DNA from: Alphaproteobacteria bacterium UBA6376 | GTDB lineage: Bacteria; Pseudomonadota; Alphaproteobacteria; Rs-D84 | DNA length: 62,188 bases | Assembly: GCA_002437665.1 (NCBI GenBank) | Contig: DJQW01000003.1 | Span: 1-62,188 of the forward strand | Direction of reading: 5' to 3' | Shown here: positions 25,796-34,426 of the stretch, one piece after another | Layout: every line of letters begins with the position of its first letter | Position numbering within the stretch: position 1 is the first letter of the stretch | Notes under the pieces: model-generated | What the model saw: only the letters and a program-made list of their open reading frames with translations | Database searches by the model: none | What the model was told of the DNA's origin: nothing | Made by a program: the position numbers and the translations under genes

Positions 25796-25825
25796 TTGAA
25801 ACAGGGCGGCAAAACTGGCTATAAT
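25796..25825 (+). promoter_or_regulatory. Leaderless-type recN promoter
   Basis: TTGAAA, 18 nt, TATAAT; the -10 box ends 6 nt before the recN ATG. Confidence 0.7.
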
Positions 25826-25831
25826 TTGGGC

Positions 25832-27484
25832 ATGCTGACAAATCTGAATATTTCAAATATCGTATTGATTGAAAAACTGAATCTGGAATTCGGTGGTGGG
25901 TTGAATGTACTGACCGGCGAAACCGGCGCGGGTAAAAGTATCTTGCTGGACGCATTGTCATTGGCATTGGGGGCACGTTCGGATGCCGGATTGGTGCGTC
26001 ACGGTTGCGACATGGCATCGGTCACCGCGGAATTTGATGCCGTACCCGACACATTGTTGCCACTGTTTGATGAATTTGGCATTGATGTATCTGACGGCAC
26101 ATTGATTTTACGCCGCACATTGACCGCCGATGGAAAAAGTCGCGCATGGATAAACGACTGTCCCGTATCGATTAAAACATTAAAACAGGTTGGCGACGAA
26201 CTGATTGAAATTCACGGTCAGTTTGCAAATCATACATTGTTAAATCCGTCAACGCATCGCGCAACGCTGGATGCGTTTGGCGCGGTAAATATTGCGGGCT
26301 ATAACGATTTATCGCGTGCCGTACGCGATGCATACAATGAATATCACGCGGCCCAGCGCGAATTAAACGAACTGAATGAATTGCTGGCGCGCGCTGAATC
26401 AGAACGTGATTTCTTGGAACACAACGTCGCGGAACTGCGTGACCTGAACGTCCGCGTTGGCGAAGAAGAAGAATTGTCGTCGCGTCGCAGTGCAATGATG
26501 AACGCCGAAAAAGACGCAGCCATTTTGGCCGAGGCGACCGAGGCACTGTCCCCACGCGGCAATTCACTGGACGCGCAAATCTGTGCGGTGGCACATATAT
26601 TGCAACGCGTTAAAACAGAACCCAATCCATATCAAGAACAGATTGATAAACTGTATGACATCGCGCAAAGCGTGTCAGAGATTGCAGAAACACTGACACC
26701 AACCGAAATCGACACCACCAGCATTGATGAACTGGAAGAACGCCTGTTTGCAATCCGTGCCGCCGCACGTAAACATCGTGTGACCGCGGACGAATTGCCT
26801 GCCAAATTGGAACAGATGGCGTCGGCATTGGCAACGATTGATAATTCGGATGCCCAGCAACGTCGCGTTGCCGCATTGGTTCAGCAAAAACGTGCGGAAT
26901 TTGACAAGTATGCCGCGCAACTGACCGCCGCACGCGCAACCGCCGCCGAACAATTACGCACGCGTATACTGGCGGAATTGCCCGATTTGAAATTGGCTCA
27001 GGCGGACTTTACCGTATCACGCACGCCGTGCGACGCATCAGCATCCGGCGTTGACGATATTATCTTTATGATAAAGACCAACCCAGGAATGCCATTTGCA
27101 CCACTGCACCGTGCGGCGTCGGGTGGTGAATTGGCACGTTTAATGTTGGCATTGCGTGTGGTGTTGGCAAATAATCAATATTCGCACACATTTGTATTTG
27201 ATGAAATTGACACGGGTATCAGTGGTGCAACCGCCAGTGCGGTTGGATTGCGCCTGAATAAATTGGCATGTGGCGCACAAGCATTGGTTATCACCCATTC
27301 GGCCCAGGTTGCCGGTTTTGCAAATCATCACTTCAAGATTGAAAAGACCGCAACCGCGGACAAAACAACAACATCTGTTCATGAAATCACGGGTGACGAA
27401 CGCTTGAACGAGGTTGCGCGTATAATCAGCGGCGCGGAAATCACCCCAGAATCACTGGCGACTGCGCGAACACTGATACATTAA
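25832..27484 (+). CDS. recN: DNA repair protein RecN
   Basis: This is a 550-residue SMC-like ATPase acting early at double-strand breaks. Walker A GETGAGKS lies near residue 30. The middle is coiled coil. The ABC signature region RAASGGELARLMLALRVVL lies near 430 and Walker B FDEIDTGISG follows near 457. The start at 25832 (MLTNLNISNIVLIEKLNLEF) is the family start, although the frame is open further upstream. It follows the addA ORFs by 43 nt, joining two double-strand-break repair genes, but appears to have its own promoter. Confidence 0.96.
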   Translation: MLTNLNISNIVLIEKLNLEFGGGLNVLTGETGAGKSILLDALSLALGARSDAGLVRHGCDMASVTAEFDAVPDTLLPLFDEFGIDVSDGTLILRRTLTADGKSRAWINDCPVSIKTLKQVGDELIEIHGQFANHTLLNPSTHRATLDAFGAVNIAGYNDLSRAVRDAYNEYHAAQRELNELNELLARAESERDFLEHNVAELRDLNVRVGEEEELSSRRSAMMNAEKDAAILAEATEALSPRGNSLDAQICAVAHILQRVKTEPNPYQEQIDKLYDIAQSVSEIAETLTPTEIDTTSIDELEERLFAIRAAARKHRVTADELPAKLEQMASALATIDNSDAQQRRVAALVQQKRAEFDKYAAQLTAARATAAEQLRTRILAELPDLKLAQADFTVSRTPCDASASGVDDIIFMIKTNPGMPFAPLHRAASGGELARLMLALRVVLANNQYSHTFVFDEIDTGISGATASAVGLRLNKLACGAQALVITHSAQVAGFANHHFKIEKTATADKTTTSVHEITGDERLNEVARIISGAEITPESLATARTLIH

Positions 27485-27511
27485 AAATGGCGTGGTTGCG
27501 CCATTTTTTAT
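27484..27511 (+). terminator. Terminator of recN
   Basis: AATGGCG TGGTTG CGCCATT followed by T4 directly after the stop. Confidence 0.85.
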
Positions 27512-27527
27512 ATCATGGTTCTGTTTT

Positions 27528-28325
27528 TTATTTTTGCGGTGCACCATCCTGACGACATCCCTTGATGTCGGGATACGAAAAAGCACCCGTGGCGTCATAA
27601 TATGTTGTGCCCCCTGACAAATAACATTCACTGGCGGATTCGGCACCGACGTCTGATGTTATTGCCGATGATGCGTTAGCGTTGAGATTTTTATCAAAGT
27701 ACACATTCGTTACACGGGGACAGGAAGTGCATGATAATGATGCGCCGCCCTTAGAATATGTTCCACGTGTGCATTCAACGCATACTGTGCTTGTGTTGCT
27801 TACCCTGCGGGTTCCTGCTGGACATCTTGTGCATGTGCGCCAAGTAAACGGACAGCCATAAAATTGAAGATTCATCGAATCACTAAGAAAATAACCACTT
27901 TTGCATGCTGTGCATTCGGTGACTTGCAAAAAGGGACCGTGAGCATCGGCACTCACCACATATTTTGTTGCCGTTGTGGCACAATCGTAGCCATAAGTTG
28001 GGGCGGTACTCTCACCACTTGGTCGCGATGTAGTGTATGTGCAATCGGACGAAGTGCACGTGGTTACATTCATAGAGCAAGAGCCAAAATAATGTTGCAC
28101 TGTTGTTGTTCCTTTTTGACATCCTACTCCGCCCTGCTGAACTTTTTGACAATATTTAGTATCTGAATCGCATAAGTACACGGTTGTCCCAGAACCATAA
28201 CCTGCAGCATTGCCTGATACTTGATATCCATTTGGCAAATACCCGTACTGACCACAAGATGCAAATGTTCCATGTATCGGTATCAAGCACGCACTCAACA
28301 TAAACAATTTGGTACAAAATCTCAC
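27528..28325 (-). CDS. Cys-rich secreted repeat protein (short)
   Basis: This is about 265 residues from a GTG start at 28325, chosen because AAAGGGGG lies 5 nt upstream and a signal peptide follows (RFCTKLFMLSACLIPIHGTFA). The mature protein is dense in Cys: CGQYGYLPNGYQVSG, YLCDSDTKYCQKVQQGGVGC, then TNFR-like units such as CTACKSGYFLS, CTRCPAGTRRVS and CVECTRGTYSKG. The units C-x2-C-x-x-G-x-Y/F recur in the giant protein at 57538-62188. The likely location is outside the cytoplasm with disulfide-bonded domains. Its ending FSYPDIKGCRQDGAPQK differs from that of the giant protein. Confidence 0.78.
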   Translation of the reverse strand: MRFCTKLFMLSACLIPIHGTFASCGQYGYLPNGYQVSGNAAGYGSGTTVYLCDSDTKYCQKVQQGGVGCQKGTTTVQHYFGSCSMNVTTCTSSDCTYTTSRPSGESTAPTYGYDCATTATKYVVSADAHGPFLQVTECTACKSGYFLSDSMNLQFYGCPFTWRTCTRCPAGTRRVSNTSTVCVECTRGTYSKGGASLSCTSCPRVTNVYFDKNLNANASSAITSDVGAESASECYLSGGTTYYDATGAFSYPDIKGCRQDGAPQK

Positions 28326-28349
28326 TTTCACCCCCTTTGGTTGGTATAA

Positions 28350-28374
28350 AACAAAACCGCCAAATCTTGGCGGT
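28350..28374 (-). terminator. Terminator of the 6S-like RNA
   Basis: On the minus strand ACCGCC AAGATTT GGCGGT is followed by TTTTG. It separates the structured RNA from the Cys-rich gene. Confidence 0.7.
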
Positions 28375-28395
28375 CGGGGAGTTAAGAAAATCATA

Positions 28396-28603
28396 CATAA
28401 GAATGACCCATGTGGCCTTTGCACGGTAAAAAACGTACTGTTATATAACCACACGCTCCCCGGCCAATATTTCAGACCAAGGAGTTATACAACAAACGAC
28501 GCTTACGCGCCGCAGTCATGCGGATTACAATACACTGTATATGTATCGCTTATGTACGGGTTTTCTTACGACCCCGAACCCAATATCCCTTTGGATTCAT
28601 ATG
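28396..28603 (-). ncRNA. Candidate structured RNA, 6S-like
   Basis: A gene-sized gap without a credible ORF has a strong minus-strand promoter and a terminator, so it should give a 210-250 nt RNA. Its ends pair with each other: CATATGAATCCA with TGGGTCATTCTTATG, then CGTAAGAAAAC with GTTTTTTACCG, then CCGTACATAA with TTATATAACAGTACG. The middle holds hairpins CCGCA/TGCGG and CGCG/CGTCG. A long rod with a central bulge and this size fits 6S RNA, which binds RNA polymerase. I saw no clear match to the 6S consensus, so another small RNA is possible. Confidence 0.5.
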
Positions 28604-28605
28604 AG

Positions 28606-28634
28606 ATTATAGTCCAGCGAACAAAAAAGTGCAA
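28606..28634 (-). promoter_or_regulatory. Promoter of the 6S-like RNA
   Basis: TTGCAC (28634-28629), 17 nt, TATAAT (28611-28606) on the minus strand. Confidence 0.75.
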
Positions 28635-28666
28635 GCCATATTACAGGCGATACGTTTCAAGTTTTT

Positions 28667-29902
28667 TTATATCTTTAATATTCCATCGGCAAATTCCAGC
28701 GACACAACACGTGGTGCGCCATCGGCACGACTGATAATTTTGTCGTTCGCATCACGCGCAATCGCGTACCCACGCGCCAGCACGTTTTTATAACTGAGTG
28801 AATTTAACATTTGTCCCAGATGCGCAACAGATTGATTCAACGCCGCCATTTTGTTCTGTAATATATTTGGGAATGTCGCCAACGCATCAATGCGGCCATG
28901 CGCGGTGGTCAATTTGCCATTGATAATAATGTTCATTGTGCGCGCCACATCGTCCAGACGCTGGGCATGTTCCATAACCATCTGGCGCGGGCTTTTAATT
29001 GCAATCGCATCCACGCGCGATTTTGCATTTGTCAGGCGTGTTGTAAAGTTCGATGACAACCGATGCCACAGATTGTCCAATTCTTGGAACAATGACAATT
29101 TTGTTGGCACAACCGTTTCCGCTGCGCCCGTTGGCGTTGGTGCGCGAAAGTCCGCAGCAAAGTCAATCAGCATCCAATCCGGTTCATGTCCAACACCAGA
29201 AATCAGTGGGATATGGCTGGCTGCGGCGGCGCGAACAACAATTTCTTCGGAAAAGGGCAACAGGTCTTCCAAACTGCCGCCACCACGTGCAACGATAATA
29301 ACATCAACATTGTTCATACGATTGAAATATTCGATGCCGGCGGCAACCTCGGCTGCGGCGGTTGCACCCTGAACCGTTGCGGGGTACAACAACACGCGCA
29401 CTGGAAAACGTTCACGTAATCTGTTCTGAATATCTTGGAATGCCGCGCCAGTCGGACTGGTGACAACACCGATTGTCTGGGGCAGGCGTGGCAACGGCTT
29501 TTTCCGCGACGCGTCAAATAACCCCTCGGCCGCCAGTTTGCGTTTGCGTTCCTCTAACATTTTCAAGATAGCACCGACGCCCGCCATTTCAATTTCATTT
29601 ACAATGATTTGATAATTGCTGCGCGCGGGGTATGTTGTGAAACGACCCGTGATTATAACCTCCATACCTTCTTCTAATTTGAAAGAAACAGGCGTCCCGC
29701 GCCAAATAATAACGGAAATTGCCGCCCCAGAATCCTTTATCGTCATGTACATGTGACCAGACGTTGCACGTGTGATTTGCGACAATTCGCCGCGGATTTT
29801 TATGCGCGGAAACGCGGTTTCAACCACGCCCTTTAATAACGCGGACGCATCAGACACGCTGAATATAGTATCGGGTTTAATAATTGGTTCTGGTTTTTCC
29901 AT
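28667..29902 (-). CDS. xseA: Exodeoxyribonuclease VII large subunit
   Basis: This is a 411-residue protein. The N-terminal OB fold (IKIRGELSQITRATSGHMYMTIKD) precedes the catalytic core with TIGVVTSPTGAAFQDI, IIVARGGGSLEDLLPF and LISGVGHEPDWMLIDFAADFRAPTPTGAAE. The C-terminal coiled coil ends with YKNVLARGYAIARD. With XseB it degrades single-stranded DNA to short oligonucleotides. xseB is not adjacent. It lies 6 nt after the 165-residue gene and closes the tsaD operon. Confidence 0.96.
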   Translation of the reverse strand: MEKPEPIIKPDTIFSVSDASALLKGVVETAFPRIKIRGELSQITRATSGHMYMTIKDSGAAISVIIWRGTPVSFKLEEGMEVIITGRFTTYPARSNYQIIVNEIEMAGVGAILKMLEERKRKLAAEGLFDASRKKPLPRLPQTIGVVTSPTGAAFQDIQNRLRERFPVRVLLYPATVQGATAAAEVAAGIEYFNRMNNVDVIIVARGGGSLEDLLPFSEEIVVRAAAASHIPLISGVGHEPDWMLIDFAADFRAPTPTGAAETVVPTKLSLFQELDNLWHRLSSNFTTRLTNAKSRVDAIAIKSPRQMVMEHAQRLDDVARTMNIIINGKLTTAHGRIDALATFPNILQNKMAALNQSVAHLGQMLNSLSYKNVLARGYAIARDANDKIISRADGAPRVVSLEFADGILKI

Positions 29903-29908
29903 ATGTGG

Positions 29909-30406
29909 TTACCGTTTATCTAGTTCTTGTTTTATCTGACGAACAAATTCCGCCTTGTTTGGGGTGCGCATATCTGCCATGCGACGATTGATGGGTGTGC
30001 CAACCTCATACGGGACGCGCAGGGGCGCGAATTGATCGCCCGTGGCATCAAACGCAATGCCATTTTCATTATCGCGCAAAAACACCACCGGTGCATGTTC
30101 CCAATCACCCAAATGAATTGCCGACGGTGTCCATATGTCTGTGCCACCATATAATTCATACACGCAAATTGTGGACAGGGCACAGAACCCCTTGGGCCAC
30201 GGAACAAATCCATTGAATGGCAGGTTGCCAACATATTTATGTCGAAATGCAGGGTCGGCATACTTTTCACGCAACACATACGCAATATCGACCAAGCGAT
30301 ATTCCGCATCAAACTTGTCCAACGCAAATGAATCTATTTTGGACGCCAGTTCCAAAACCTTGCGCGTGGCAGCATCATAAGTTTTCTTGTAATCTTGTAT
30401 TTCCAT
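29909..30406 (-). CDS. Hypothetical protein with a papain-like Cys-His-Asp arrangement
   Basis: This is a 165-residue cytoplasmic-looking protein. KGFCALSTICVYELYGG, then HLGDWEHAPVVFL, then GIAFDATGDQF give Cys, His and Asp in the order and spacing of transglutaminase or papain-like folds. The start at 30406 (MEIQDYKKTYDAATR) is preferred; the frame is open to 30442. It lies between tsaD and xseA, 36 nt after tsaD. No family name can be given, and catalysis is only suggested by the residue pattern. Confidence 0.72.
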   Translation of the reverse strand: MEIQDYKKTYDAATRKVLELASKIDSFALDKFDAEYRLVDIAYVLREKYADPAFRHKYVGNLPFNGFVPWPKGFCALSTICVYELYGGTDIWTPSAIHLGDWEHAPVVFLRDNENGIAFDATGDQFAPLRVPYEVGTPINRRMADMRTPNKAEFVRQIKQELDKR

Positions 30407-30442
30407 GCCGAAAATTGTACCACAAACGGCCAAATTATTCAA

Positions 30443-31573
30443 TTACAATTCGGTCAATGGCCAACGTGGACGTGGTGCAATCGGACTGTGCACAACGCGT
30501 CCCAAACGATAGTTTTCAATTCCCGCCCACGCAATCATCGCGCCGTTATCAGTGCACAGATTCATTGGTGGTGCGGCAAACACAATGCCGTGCGCCGCGG
30601 CCAAACGTTCCATCGCCGCACGAATTGCGCTGTTTTTCGCAACGCCACCCGCAACAACCAGTGTCTTTGGTGCCGCCGCAATCACGCGCGCGTCACGCAT
30701 TGCATTTTCCAATCGGTTGATTATGCAATCCACAACCGCCGCCTGAAAAGACGCACAGAAATCATTTATAAATTCGTCGCTGTACGGTGCGGTGGCGCGT
30801 TCCAAAAATGTACGTGCCGCGGTTTTAATCCCACTGAATGAAAAATCACACCCAGGTTTGTCGCACAACGGGCGCGGAAAATGAAACGCCGTTGCGTTGC
30901 CCAGTTGCGCGCGCTTGTCCACAATCGGGCCACCTGGGTAACCCAAGCCCAACATTTTGGACACTTTATCAAACGCTTCGCCCGCACTGTCATCCAATGT
31001 TTGACCAATCAGTTCGTATTGACCAACCCCGCGCACCAACAGAATCTGACAATGACCGCCAGACGCCAGCATCAACAAATATGGAAATTCAACCGACGTC
31101 GCACCATCGCCGCCATTTGCCGCCGCCGCATGCAAACGCGGGACAAGGGCGTGCCCCTCCAAATGATTTACGGCAACTAATGGTTTGCCGGTGGCCTGTG
31201 CCATACCTGTCGCCGCCAGCCACCCAATCAGTACGCCACCAATCAGCCCCGGGCCCGCTGTCGCGGCAATAACATCAATATCATTTATGGTCTTGCCCGC
31301 TTTTTCCAATGTCTGTTGCACAACCTGATCAATCGCCAGAATATGCGCGCGCGCCGCCAATTCAGGCACAACGCCGCCGTATTTCTGGTGTTCTGGGATT
31401 TGCGAATAAATAATATGCGATAAAATATTACGTTTGGAATCAACAATCGCCGCCGATGTTTCATCGCACGATGATTCAATCCCCAGACACAACACCGGAC
31501 GCGCCACATCACTGCTGTACGCATCGCCCGCCAATTTTCCCATATCCATACGTATCAATTTTTCGTCTGTCAT
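30443..31573 (-). CDS. tsaD: tRNA N6-threonylcarbamoyltransferase TsaD
   Basis: This is a 376-residue catalytic subunit of t6A synthesis. It has the family start CLGIESSCDETSAAIV, the metal-binding HLEGH (NHLEGHALVPRLH), GPGLIGGVLIG, and DSAGEAFDKVSKMLGLGYPGGP. The N-terminus has about 26 extra residues before the fold begins at VARPVLCLGIESS, so a later start is possible. It works with TsaB (3047-3595), TsaE and TsaC. It starts by an ATGA overlap with the DUF1460 gene. Confidence 0.96.
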   Translation of the reverse strand: MTDEKLIRMDMGKLAGDAYSSDVARPVLCLGIESSCDETSAAIVDSKRNILSHIIYSQIPEHQKYGGVVPELAARAHILAIDQVVQQTLEKAGKTINDIDVIAATAGPGLIGGVLIGWLAATGMAQATGKPLVAVNHLEGHALVPRLHAAAANGGDGATSVEFPYLLMLASGGHCQILLVRGVGQYELIGQTLDDSAGEAFDKVSKMLGLGYPGGPIVDKRAQLGNATAFHFPRPLCDKPGCDFSFSGIKTAARTFLERATAPYSDEFINDFCASFQAAVVDCIINRLENAMRDARVIAAAPKTLVVAGGVAKNSAIRAAMERLAAAHGIVFAAPPMNLCTDNGAMIAWAGIENYRLGRVVHSPIAPRPRWPLTEL

Positions 31574-32259
31574 TTTAATATTTCCAATAATGCTATACCC
31601 AGATTGTTCTTGTTCTGGCGACGGGACGCAATATATTCCGACATCGACACATCAACAACACGCCCCGCCGCGCTGGACGCATGTCGCAACATGCCGTTTG
31701 GCATCAAGAATCCCATATGCACCACCGCCAAATCCGTGCCTATGATATCACTTTTTCCCGTATTGCCAACAATAAATAAAACAACCATTGGCCGATTGGT
31801 TTCCAGTGTTTTTATATTGTCGTACGGGATGTATTCAATATCGGTTGCCACCGTCGCCGCATCAGAATCAATATTATGCACACGTCGCAACCATGCCGCG
31901 CGATTTATAACAACATGGCGCAGGGCGGTTTTTCCATATTGCGCACTGACATTTTTTACAATATCGGCATTATTAGGCAACCATTCTGTTTCAATAAAGT
32001 GATTGCGATTTATAAAGTCAATTTTGCCGTTTTTATATCTGATTTTATTCAACGTATCAACATCGCCATTCGCCAATACCGTTTCCACAAATGTCGTGCA
32101 ATCAAACGCGTCATCGCGTATCAGCGGGTCGGTGTCGGGCGCGCGCCCTTCGCCCAATGGGTCATTTACGTATTTTGCGCCCATGTATTCGTCACCAATC
32201 TGGTGCGTAACACCACACCCAGCCAGAAACAAAGTAACAAACAGAACAGCGCGTTTCAT
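31570..32259 (-). CDS. DUF1460 lipoprotein, amidase-like
   Basis: This is a 229-residue lipoprotein with lipobox LAGC (Cys15). NDPLGEG and DDAFDCTTFVETVLA hold the expected catalytic Cys54, and DLAVVHMGFLM the His, as in DUF1460/NlpC-P60-like enzymes. Characterised members cut the amide between muramic acid and L-alanine. Anchored on the periplasmic side it would act in peptidoglycan remodelling or recycling. The preceding gene's stop TAA abuts its ATG with no gap, and it overlaps tsaD by 4 nt. Confidence 0.87.
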   Translation of the reverse strand: MKRAVLFVTLFLAGCGVTHQIGDEYMGAKYVNDPLGEGRAPDTDPLIRDDAFDCTTFVETVLANGDVDTLNKIRYKNGKIDFINRNHFIETEWLPNNADIVKNVSAQYGKTALRHVVINRAAWLRRVHNIDSDAATVATDIEYIPYDNIKTLETNRPMVVLFIVGNTGKSDIIGTDLAVVHMGFLMPNGMLRHASSAAGRVVDVSMSEYIASRRQNKNNLGIALLEILK

Positions 32260-32565
32260 TTATTGATTTTGTTTAATTTGCGCACCGGTATAGCACAATG
32301 ACACCGCGTCACGTACCGCCATTTCACCAGAATCGGGCAGGGTTGCAATTTTATCAACACACGCCACCATCAGTTCGGTATCGTCATCGGTCGCGGTCAG
32401 CATACGTACGGCCGCCGCGCGTCTGTCCAATGATGCGCCGCGCCACGCCTTCAAACTATCGGTTTCCAAGTTACCCTTGCGCAGGGTGCACGAAAACACC
32501 ACCATAACCAACAGCAATGCCGCCACACCAATAAATAATTTCAATATCAATTTAACGTTTTTCAT
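32260..32565 (-). CDS. Small membrane-anchored hypothetical protein
   Basis: This is a 101-residue protein. The hydrophobic segment at residues 5-25 ends VVFSC, which is a poor lipobox or simply a membrane anchor. The rest is a short helical periplasmic part (SLDRRAAAVRMLTATDDDTELMVACVDKIATLP). It lies between the DUF2155 and DUF1460 genes in the same operon. No family is recognised. Confidence 0.75.
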   Translation of the reverse strand: MKNVKLILKLFIGVAALLLVMVVFSCTLRKGNLETDSLKAWRGASLDRRAAAVRMLTATDDDTELMVACVDKIATLPDSGEMAVRDAVSLCYTGAQIKQNQ

Positions 32566-32581
32566 GTATTACCCCCATTCA

Positions 32582-32935
32582 TTATTCGCACTTTACCAAC
32601 CATACATCATAGTCCGCATTTTGAAGCGGATTTTCCCCAGGTTCATTGCGCGACAACCAATTACTGTAAATCTTCCCTTCGCCCCCCTTGGTAATTTCGA
32701 CAAAGGCAAAGAAATCTTCGGCCGCGAATGGGTCTGTCTGCTTGCATGCGCGCACGGTGATGTTCAGTTTTTCGAACGGCGCATCACGTCCGACGGGAAT
32801 TTGCACGGTTTGTGTTTTGCCGGCGGCCTTGTTCATAACGCGCAATGTCGCCACATCACGATTCACATACGCGTGCGCCCCCGATGCAACGGTGCACAAT
32901 AAAAATACGGGCAAGAATTTCAAAATTGTTTTCAT
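32582..32935 (-). CDS. DUF2155 periplasmic protein
   Basis: This is a 117-residue secreted protein. MKTILKFLPVFLLCTVASGAHA is a signal peptide. The core matches DUF2155: APFEKLNITVRACKQTDP, AFVEITKGGEGKIYSNWLSRNEP and YDVWLVKCE, with two conserved Cys that could pair. The family is typical of Alphaproteobacteria and its function is unknown. The start was moved from 32959 to 32935 to fit the signal peptide. It is the first gene of the operon running to xseA. Confidence 0.87.
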   Translation of the reverse strand: MKTILKFLPVFLLCTVASGAHAYVNRDVATLRVMNKAAGKTQTVQIPVGRDAPFEKLNITVRACKQTDPFAAEDFFAFVEITKGGEGKIYSNWLSRNEPGENPLQNADYDVWLVKCE

Positions 32936-32984
32936 ACTGATTATGATACATTCGGGCATTTATAATGTCAAATTGATAAAAAAC

Positions 32985-33012
32985 AAAAATACCGCCGATG
33001 GGCGGTATTTTT
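32985..33012. terminator. Terminator after rplS
   Basis: AAATACCGCC GAT GGGCGGTATTT with A/T flanks lies between the rplS stop and the DUF2155 operon. On the minus strand it closes the rpsP-rplS operon. Confidence 0.82.
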
Positions 33013-33037
33013 GAATTTACAAAATGATTCATGCAAA

Positions 33038-33427
33038 TTATTTTGCGTTCTTTTCCGCAGACGCAGCCGCCAAATCTTCGACGATACGCGCCTTTTTGCC
33101 GGACAAACCGCGCAAGAAGAACAATTTTGCACGACGAACACGACCGATACGAACCTTTTCGATTTTTTCAATCGCTGGACTGTACAGTGGGAATTTACGT
33201 TCCACGCCAACACCATAAGATTCGCGGCGTACTGTGAACGATGCATTGTTACCAGTACCACCATCGCGCGCAATAACAACCCCTTCGAAAACCTGAATAC
33301 GGAATTTATCGCCATCTTTGATTTTCACAGATACTTTCAGTGTATCACCCGCTTTGAAATCAGGGATAACCTTTTCACCTTTCAATTTAGCGATTTGCGC
33401 TGCTTCGATTTTTTTAATAATGCTCAT
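33038..33427 (-). CDS. rplS: 50S ribosomal protein L19
   Basis: This is a 129-residue bL19. IPDFKAGDTLKVSVKI, EGVVIARDGGTGNNASFTVRRESYGVGVERKFPLYSP and RIGRVRRAKLFFLRGLSGKKARI are diagnostic. It sits at the 30S-50S interface. It starts by an ATGA overlap with trmD and ends the operon. Confidence 0.98.
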   Translation of the reverse strand: MSIIKKIEAAQIAKLKGEKVIPDFKAGDTLKVSVKIKDGDKFRIQVFEGVVIARDGGTGNNASFTVRRESYGVGVERKFPLYSPAIEKIEKVRIGRVRRAKLFFLRGLSGKKARIVEDLAAASAEKNAK

Positions 33428-34110
33428 TTTTCATTTTCCTTTATTAAATCCGGACGACGTTCTTGTGTTATCGCGTCCGATTGTTGTTTCCGCCACCGTT
33501 CGATATTGCCGTGGTGACCGGACAGCAGGACTTCTGGGACTTTACGTCCACGCCATGCCGACGGGCGGGTGTATAACGGCCATTCCAGCCCCCCGATTTC
33601 GAAACTCTCGTTCGCGGTGGATTCAGTACCACCGTGCAGGACATTATCTATCAAGCGAACGCAACTGTCAACAAAAACTTGGGCGGCAATTTCCCCGCCG
33701 GACAGTATGTAATCGCCGATTGATAATTCCATTATATCATATTCTTCGATGATTCGTTGATCAATTCCTTCGTATCGCCCACACAATAATGTATATGTCA
33801 CATCTGCATCGGCGGCAAATTCACGCACCATATGTTGGTTCAGACGTGGCCCGCGTGGCGAAAAGTATATGATTTTGCCGCGATTTTTTACAGAATCAAT
33901 CGCCGCGCCCAATGCGTCGGGGCGCATAACCATACCCGCACCACCACCGAATTGTTCGTCATCAACACTGCCATAATTATTTATGGCAAAATCACGAATG
34001 TTTATCGCGTCATACGACCACACGCCACGTTCCAACGCGCGGCCAACAACCCCGCCGGCCAACGTGCCTGGAAACATTTCTGGAAAAATGGTCAGTATGT
34101 TAAAGTGCAT
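33424..34110 (-). CDS. trmD: tRNA (guanine37-N1)-methyltransferase TrmD
   Basis: This is a 228-residue SPOUT methyltransferase that makes m1G37 to prevent frameshifting. MHFNILTIFPEMFPGTLAGGVVGRALERG, VDDEQFGGGAGMVMRPDAL, LLCGRYEGIDQRIIEE and LSIGDYILSGGEIAA form the trefoil-knot and SAM site. RPSAWRGRKVPEVLLSGHHGNIERWR is the C-terminal helical end. It lies 6 nt after the 102-residue ORF and overlaps rplS. Confidence 0.97.
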   Translation of the reverse strand: MHFNILTIFPEMFPGTLAGGVVGRALERGVWSYDAINIRDFAINNYGSVDDEQFGGGAGMVMRPDALGAAIDSVKNRGKIIYFSPRGPRLNQHMVREFAADADVTYTLLCGRYEGIDQRIIEEYDIMELSIGDYILSGGEIAAQVFVDSCVRLIDNVLHGGTESTANESFEIGGLEWPLYTRPSAWRGRKVPEVLLSGHHGNIERWRKQQSDAITQERRPDLIKENEK

Positions 34111-34116
34111 TTTCTT

Positions 34117-34425
34117 TTAACGCTGTTTTTGTTTTTTATTGCAATCCTGCCACACCTGCAATGTATTGCGACGCGACATTTGCTGTCTGACCGCGTCATT
34201 GCACCAGATATACCCACCGGTGCATTTCATACCAGCCGTGGCCAAATTTGGACACGTTGCGTCCAACGGAATAATACGACGGCCATGCACATCAACTGGA
34301 TATGTCATAAACCGGTCACATGTATAAACGCACGAGCACCACAAATCACCATTTGACGACTGGGTCAGGCGACGTGGAACATACGCGTCTTCGGTATCCA
34401 TACGGACAAAAGTACGTGGTAACAT
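34117..34425 (-). CDS. Small Cys-containing hypothetical protein in the trmD operon
   Basis: This is a 102-residue protein with six Cys, among them WCSCVYTCDRF and CTGGYIWCNDA, and a basic C-terminus (DCNKKQKQR). It has no signal peptide. The Cys could bind a metal or be disulfide-bonded. It is encoded 1 nt after the 84-residue ORF and 6 nt before trmD, so it is firmly in the operon. No family is recognised. Confidence 0.72.
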   Translation of the reverse strand: MLPRTFVRMDTEDAYVPRRLTQSSNGDLWCSCVYTCDRFMTYPVDVHGRRIIPLDATCPNLATAGMKCTGGYIWCNDAVRQQMSRRNTLQVWQDCNKKQKQR

Positions 34426-34426
34426 T

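Noticed and set aside
28309..28734. Plus-strand ORF of 141 codons across the 6S-like region
   Set aside because: It overlaps the xseA end and a terminator, lacks a ribosome binding site and has poor codon use; the minus-strand promoter and pairing explain the region better.
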